A stretch of DNA of 38,032 nucleotides, taken from the NCBI GenBank assembly GCA_050329935.1, contig JBHJOI010000128.1:1-38032 (forward strand), given 5' to 3'. Below, piece after piece: positions 35,301 through 38,032 of this stretch. The notes under the pieces are model-generated. The model made no database searches, was not told where the DNA came from, and saw only the letters and a list, made by a program, of their open reading frames with translations. The DNA comes from CAYSFW01 sp050329935 (GTDB lineage: Bacteria > Pseudomonadota > Gammaproteobacteria > UWMA-0217). Position 1 is the first letter of the stretch. Every line of letters starts with the position of its first letter. Made by a program: the position numbers and the translations under genes.

Positions 35301-35479
35301 CCCAACAGAACGCCGCGCTGGTCGAACAAGCCGCGGCGGCGGCAGAGTCGCTGAGCGATCAGGCGAAGGCGTTGGTCACGGCGGTGTCGACGCTGCGAAC
35401 GCATGGCGCCGATACGCAACGCGCCATGCCGCCATCGTCAACGGTCGTTGGCATCGCGTCGCGTAGGCGGGTTGCCTGA
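32348..35479 (+). CDS. Methyl-accepting chemotaxis protein with two PAS domains and a periplasmic Cache domain
   Basis: The 1043-residue protein has, in order: an Aer-like cytoplasmic PAS (about 12-125, with TFVNQDLIEASGFSEAELMG and RHPDTPAEVFEDLW), TM1 (157-178), a Cache-type extracytoplasmic domain (about 185-465), TM2 (470-493), HAMP (about 493-545), a second PAS (555-675), a second HAMP-like stretch (about 678-765), and the MCP signalling domain (790-1010) with its hairpin tip SIAFQTNLLALNAAVEAARA. There is no C-terminal NWETF pentapeptide. It would sense both an external ligand (Cache) and an internal redox or energy state (Aer-type PAS). The start has TGAGGGA upstream. No chemotaxis genes are adjacent. 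Possible flavin/haem ligands cannot be told. Confidence 0.93.
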   Translation: MRKNLPVTGQEFPLREGVHIVSRTDTKGVITFVNQDLIEASGFSEAELMGAPQNILRHPDTPAEVFEDLWRTIREGRPWSGVVKNRRKNGDHYWVDSNISPFKEGGRVVGYISVRRKATRPQIVEAERCYRAISAGKTNFRSKGFRAVLRDLSLAKKLSFISLAIGSLSLTALVLFATAQSNALLNKVILGDLGTQNELVIGMIESYAESLEQTTMKLSALFNAQFEGAIRLDEAQTIPVEGVPTPSLAIGGVPVNSDYARVDRFTEISGGVVATVFARTGDDFIRVTTSLKKEDGSRAVGTRLGKAHPAYARLLNGEPFMGRARLFGRDYMTRYEPVKDAHGTVVSVLFIGLDFTEELESLKTRIRSIKVGETGYVIVLDAGKEKGSLVVHPAKEGQNFLAAKDADGREFIREMVEKKSGTIRYPWRNEELGESEARDKISVFGHMPQWDWVVGNGSYVEEFTASGRHLGWMIAIAGLINILVLGAALFFLSRQLVARPLQSLIHHLGEIAQGDYSQQIPSGRYDEIGEVFASLKAMQTRLDFDVTETKRLADENLRIRIALDHVSANVMLADTDRRIIYMNKAVQQMLLGAERDLRADLPQFDARKLLGASIDNFHKNAAHQARMLAALNSTHHATLHIGGRTMDIVLNPVINEQGVRLGSVLEWNDRTAEVAVEIDVADLVRAAAAGDFSRRVALDGKAGFFLQLADGINQVMETTESGINDVGRLLHALSEGDLTQRLNGDYQGLFAHLRDAVNTTAEKLQYIVEQIRDASDAINIASSEIATGNAELSVRTESQAASLEQTGRLMHKFTATAKQNADNARQANHLAQSASAIAVRGGDVVGNMVRTMGDISEASRKIRNIISVIDSIAFQTNLLALNAAVEAARAGEQGRSFAVVASEVRNLAQSSAAAAEEIKRLISNSVDKVNEGYALVENTGTAMQEIVDAVKNVTDIMGEITAASADQSEGILQVNSAVGQMDQVTQQNAALVEQAAAAAESLSDQAKALVTAVSTLRTHGADTQRAMPPSSTVVGIASRRRVA

Positions 35480-35650
35480 AGGTCGTGACACAGAGCAGAA
35501 GCGCAGCGTTCGGCCGGGTGTGCCCTGGAAATCGCTCGTTGAGGCGTTGCCGTTAGGTGCCTTACCAACAAGCTACTAGCCTTACATCATCGATGTCGGT
35601 GTGCTGTTGGCACGTGACCCGCCGCGTACGCTCGAGGGCTTGCGGTTCGA

Positions 35651-35760
35651 CATGGTCAGCAGATTCGCGGCGGATTCGTGGTAGCAGAACGGTAGGAAGA
35701 TCTGGCCGTGTTGTAGGTCGTCGTCGGCGCGGCGGGTAATCGCCCGCAACCAAGGCAGCA
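35651..35760 (-). pseudogene. Remnant of molybdopterin oxidoreductase (formate dehydrogenase-like) C terminus
   Basis: On the minus strand, RRADDDLQHGQIFLPFCYHE and then SAANLLT match the C-terminal end of formate-dehydrogenase/nitrate-reductase alpha subunits ('G.VF.PFCYYEAAANLLT'). The usual following NPALDP..PE.K..AV segment is not in frame, and no upstream part is present, so this is a relic. It lies between the chemoreceptor and the ParE-like gene. Confidence 0.45.
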
Positions 35761-35767
35761 GCGGGGA

Positions 35768-36082
35768 GTGAGTGGATTCCCGGTTCAGGACGCGGCCTTC
35801 CGTCGCACCGACGACATCTACTGCCACACCGGCGATCGCTGTGGAACCGAGCAGGCGAACCGGTATGTGACCGGGCTGTTCGAGGCCTTCGCCAAGATCG
35901 CCACGCACGAAGTGCTGTCGCGTCCCATTCCGGCCGAGTTTGGCGTCACCGGATACTTCTTCAGGTACGAAAAACACTACGTTTACTGGAAGTGGCTCGG
36001 CAACGGCGACATCGGTATCGCCACCATCCTGCATGAGCGTATGCACCAGATTGAGCGCTTTCGGGAAGACTTCGGCTGGTGA
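35768..36082 (+). CDS. ParE/RelE-superfamily toxin, no antitoxin seen
   Basis: The 104-residue product (GTG start) fits ParE-family toxins: DDIYCHTGDRCGTEQANRYV at the N terminus, RPIPAEFGVTGYFFRYEKHY in the middle and the C-terminal IGIATILHERMHQIERFRED (compare the family's 'I..ILH.RMD'). ParE toxins inhibit DNA gyrase. The usual antitoxin gene is absent on either side; upstream is the molybdopterin oxidoreductase remnant. The N terminus may be misplaced, as the GTG has only a weak ribosome site. It may be inactive or depend on an antitoxin elsewhere. Confidence 0.75.
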   Translation: MSGFPVQDAAFRRTDDIYCHTGDRCGTEQANRYVTGLFEAFAKIATHEVLSRPIPAEFGVTGYFFRYEKHYVYWKWLGNGDIGIATILHERMHQIERFREDFGW

Positions 36083-36236
36083 TGGGTGGCTGGCGTGGAG
36101 TTAAGCCAAGAAAGGTATTGATTAGCGCCCGTTTTGGCAAAAAGCGGTTCACGCGCCCGGCATGAGAGTCGGGCTTTGCTGTTTGCTCAGATGTTGATCG
36201 GCGAGTGAGCCTAGTGTCGCGAGGCCGCTTCTATTA

Positions 36237-36258
36237 GGCAAAAGGCGAGACCTGACCC
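36237..36258. repeat. Short dispersed repeat, copy 2
   Basis: GGCAAAAGGCGAGACCTGACCC is the partner of the 30688-30710 copy. It abuts the nitroreductase remnant, with a TGA in the frame of that remnant lying inside it. Confidence 0.6.
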
Positions 36259-36261
36259 TTT

Positions 36262-36627
36262 GGGCCCCGCAAGGCCGCGCGCGCCCTGTCCTGTCACCAG
36301 GACATCGCCTCCACCAGCGCCTTCAGCCTCGGCATGCTGGCGGAATTCGACACCGCCCTGACCGAAGGCGCGCACATCTACCGCCACCTGTTCTGGGAAG
36401 CCGGGTTGATCGGGCAAGTGCTGTATCTGGAAGCCGAAGCCGCAGGCATGCGCGGCACGGGCATCGGCTGCTTCTTCGACGACAGCGTGCATGAATTGCT
36501 GGGTATGCGCGGCACCGCGTTGCAGAGCGTCTACCACTTCACCCTCGGCAGCCCGGTCAACGACAACCGGCTGGAAACGATACCGCCCTACGCCCACTTG
36601 CCGGCGGAACGCCAGCCTCGGGATTGA
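36262..36627 (+). pseudogene. Remnant of SagB-type/nitroreductase-family protein, C-terminal part
   Basis: About 120 codons show ALSCHQDIASTSAFSLGMLA, the FWEAGLIGQVLYLEAEAAGM stretch, and GIGCFFDDSVHELLG plus QSVYHFTLGSPVND, the FMN-binding C-terminal part of SagB-like nitroreductases. The N-terminal part is absent and a stop (TGA at 36253) closes the frame in the repeat just upstream, so the gene was truncated, probably when the repeat-carrying element arrived. Confidence 0.7.
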
Positions 36628-36930
36628 GAACATCCGGGCCGGTGGTCACGACAATTTCGGGCACGGCAGTCGCAAACTGCGATCCGGCTCACACTTGCCT
36701 GTCAGGGCGTGCGTTATCATCTCGTCAAACTCAGCGACTCGCCGAGGCGTGGTCCAAGCCTCAGCAGACACGACCCATCGGCGAAGTCATGTGAGTTCTT
36801 TGTTGCGGCCGTGTCGTAATTGCCGTTTTGTTTAGGGGGCGTATCGTGGTTGATGTCATCGTAAGGTTCTGTTTTATCGAAGCTGCCCGCCGGATATGCG
36901 ACTGTTGCGGTGCGTTCGCACGCGACATTC
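36628..36930. other. Unassigned stretch before the integron-type cassette
   Basis: About 300 bases with no gene I can support. It contains a GTGCG/CGCAC hairpin near 36910-36921 just ahead of the recombination-like GTTAGCC at 36931. No integrase gene and no clear attI or upstream attC R'' site (RYYYAAC) is visible. Confidence 0.4.
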
Positions 36931-36931
36931 G

Positions 36932-37419
36932 TTAGCCATTCTTATCCGGGGATTCTGCATATGAAACGCGACTGGGACATTGTTCGAGAGATATTAACCA
37001 GAATGGAGGAATGCTCCACTCCTGGCGACACATTGAGTTTGTCGAGCTTTGGCGCCGAACGCGCTGCTGAAATCTCCTACCACGCTGAGTTGCTGCTGGA
37101 GGCTGGTCTTGTTGATGGGCAGATGTCGAAAACCATCAGCCGTGGCCCTCATGATTTTTTCCTTCGCCGTGTCACCTGGAGCGGTCACGAATTTCTCGAC
37201 AGCATCCGCAGTGATAGCGTCTGGGAAAGAACAAAGAGGGTTTTCGCGTCCAAGGGTATCGAGATGACTGTAGATCTCGTCAAGTCCGTCGCAACCGAAG
37301 TTGCAAGCGCGGCCCTCAAAGGGGTAATCGGTGGCTAACAATTCCGTCGAGAGGGACGGTTTGAAGCTGCGCTTCAAATTCCCTCCGCCTGCGGCTCCGG
37401 CCGCCCCTCACATCAAACG
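36932..37419 (+). mobile_element. Complete integron-type gene cassette
   Basis: A linear cassette would run from TTAGCC (36932, after the G of GTTAGCC) to the G at 37419. Its first six bases TTAGCC are the exact complement of GGCTAA in its own attC R'' site at 37333-37338, the defining feature of a cassette that has circularised. It carries one gene whose TAA stop lies within R''. No integron integrase is in the window, so it could be part of a cassette array lacking an integrase or a stray insertion. Confidence 0.75.
36961..37338 (+). CDS. DUF2513 protein, cassette-encoded
   Basis: The 125-residue protein matches DUF2513: MKRDWDIVREILTRMEE at the start, EISYHAELLLEAGLVDG in the middle, RRVTWSGHEFLDSIRSDSVW and a Lys-poor C-terminal helix (about 85-120) followed by a Gly end. 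Members are small, helical, winged-helix-like proteins found in cassettes, phages and plasmids; function unknown. The start is chosen at the ATG directly following GATTCTGCAT, because it gives the family N terminus. Its stop lies within the attC site. Confidence 0.85.
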   Translation: MKRDWDIVREILTRMEECSTPGDTLSLSSFGAERAAEISYHAELLLEAGLVDGQMSKTISRGPHDFFLRRVTWSGHEFLDSIRSDSVWERTKRVFASKGIEMTVDLVKSVATEVASAALKGVIGG

Positions 37420-37425
37420 TTAGCG
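37333..37425 (+). repeat. attC recombination site
   Basis: R'' is GGCTAAC (37333-37339) followed by AATTC, and R' is GTTAGCG (37419-37425) preceded by CAAAC, with an L''/L' pair of partly complementary arms (GAGAGGG, 37349-37355, and CCCCTC). Inside, TTTGAAGC/GCTTCAAA (37369 region) forms a strong extra stem. The total is about 91 bases, in the usual size range. Confidence 0.75.
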
Positions 37426-37457
37426 TCACGCTCAGTATGTCATGCTTTGGAGGAAAG

Positions 37458-37850
37458 ATGGCAACACAACCATTTAAATGTGTCGGTGGTGATTTCATTG
37501 GCGATGGAGGTATCCAATTTGGCGTCCTGTGGTCTGGCCCTGTTGCGGACAAGTTTCATGGCATCAGCTTTTCCATGCCCAAGAAAAAATACACGCCATC
37601 TGAAGTTGTGAAAATGACTGAGATGGGGCAGGAACAAACCAAATCTTTCCTAGGTGCATCAATTGCTGCAGGCGCAGGCGCATTGCTATTTGGTGGTGTT
37701 GGCCTAATCGCTGGTGCGCTCGCTGGCGGAAATAAGCACAACACATTTGTAGGCGTTGAATTTTCTGACGGCAAAAAAGCCGCATTCTCCATCGACCCAA
37801 ACAATAGGCCTTACATTTGCCTAAAGCTTTATGCACTAGAGAAAGGTTGA
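37458..37850 (+). CDS. Small protein with glycine-zipper membrane segment, second cassette
   Basis: The 130-residue product (start ATG with TTTGGAGGAAAG upstream) is an N-terminal soluble part (about 1-60), a glycine-rich hydrophobic segment GASIAAGAGALLFGGVGLIAG (about 70-95, glycine-zipper-like) and a short C-terminal part with FVGVEFSDGKKAAFSIDP. Its sequence is clearly lower in GC than the genes to the left, consistent with capture. It lies after the R' of the attC site (from 37420) and would belong to a second cassette whose own attC is missing, cut by the adjacent insertion sequence. The family is not recognised. Confidence 0.65.
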   Translation: MATQPFKCVGGDFIGDGGIQFGVLWSGPVADKFHGISFSMPKKKYTPSEVVKMTEMGQEQTKSFLGASIAAGAGALLFGGVGLIAGALAGGNKHNTFVGVEFSDGKKAAFSIDPNNRPYICLKLYALEKG

Positions 37851-37879
37851 GCTAGGTCGTCAATAGTGGACGCCATCAT

Positions 37880-38032
37880 TTAGGCTATCGCCGGTTGCAT
37901 CCTTGCCTGTTGGGCAAAGACCGCCGGTGATAGGTTGCCGAGTTTTGAATGCCGTCGTTGGCGGTTATAGAAGATTTCGATGTACTCGGTGATCTCGGCC
38001 TGGGCCGCCGCGCGCGTGGCATAGCGGCGGTG
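37880..38032 (-). CDS. IS3-family transposase, C-terminal part, cut by window edge
   Basis: The last 50 codons on the minus strand read HRRYATRAAAQAEITEYIEI and FYNRQRRHSKLGNLSPAVFA, the end of an IS3-type OrfB integrase-core transposase, ending in TAA at 37880. The N-terminal part lies outside the window. The nearby bases at about 37861-37880 (GTGGACGCC) would be close to the element's end. It follows the second cassette gene directly and probably truncated that cassette. Confidence 0.9.
   Translation of the reverse strand, partial: HRRYATRAAAQAEITEYIEIFYNRQRRHSKLGNLSPAVFAQQARMQPAIA

Noticed and set aside
35582..36046. Minus-strand 154-codon frame as a gene
   Set aside because: Its first part is antisense to the ParE-like gene; only its last part resembles a molybdopterin oxidoreductase tail, so it is annotated as a remnant rather than a gene.
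36628..36930. attI site or integron integrase
   Set aside because: No IntI-like protein appears on either strand here, and no attI core with a clear inner site could be recognised.
1..38032. tRNA, rRNA or CRISPR arrays
   Set aside because: No tRNA T-loop signatures, ribosomal RNA segments or regularly spaced direct repeats were seen in either strand.

Overview
This is a high-GC chromosomal window whose protein families fit a gammaproteobacterium with flexible anaerobic/aerobic energy metabolism (Chromatiales-like). That placement is an inference from gene content; no rRNA or tRNA is present and I cannot name the species.

Layout. Positions 586-11064 (minus strand) form one long operon, read rnfB, nifJ, rnfC, rnfD, rnfG, rnfE, rnfA and a small Cys-rich membrane protein. 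It encodes the six-subunit Rnf ferredoxin:NAD+ oxidoreductase with an unusually long pyruvate:ferredoxin oxidoreductase inserted between rnfB and rnfC. The nifJ frame is broken once near 6741-6785. A LysR-type regulator (11189-12136) diverges from rnfB, with a palindrome between them. Next come an orphan Hcp-like gene, a lipoprotein with an EndoU-type nuclease domain and a small acidic partner (possible toxin-immunity pair), a TauE/SafE exporter, a Tat-exported PhoX phosphatase with a Pho-box-like site, and an oxidative pentose-phosphate operon (gnd-zwf).

Positions 20280-23283 hold a PEMT/ICMT-type methyltransferase, a polytopic membrane protein with a soluble Rossmann-like C-terminal domain, a decayed AAA/DUF4143 ATPase and a GYD-domain protein. 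Positions 23616-27353 form a His-rich metal-acquisition-like cluster: small membrane protein, His-rich lipoprotein and ZnuD-like TonB receptor. The lipoprotein has a structured leader with mutually exclusive hairpins. Positions 27605-30638 encode a di-haem cytochrome c lipoprotein, an ECF sigma factor and a cupin protein likely to act as its anti-sigma partner.

From 30640 to the right edge the sequence becomes a patchwork: a CelD-like acetyltransferase with a homopolymer frameshift, a large double-PAS chemoreceptor, remnants of a molybdopterin oxidoreductase and a nitroreductase, a ParE-type toxin without antitoxin, a short dispersed repeat, one complete integron-type gene cassette (DUF2513) with its attC, a second cassette start, and an IS3-family transposase cut by the window edge.

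How it fits together: the Rnf/PFOR operon would link pyruvate oxidation through reduced ferredoxin to NADH and an ion gradient (or run in reverse to make reduced ferredoxin), gnd-zwf would supply reduced nicotinamide from sugar phosphates, and PhoX, TauE and the TonB cluster handle phosphate, sulfur compounds and probably a metal. The right end is an accessory zone shaped by cassette capture and insertion sequences.
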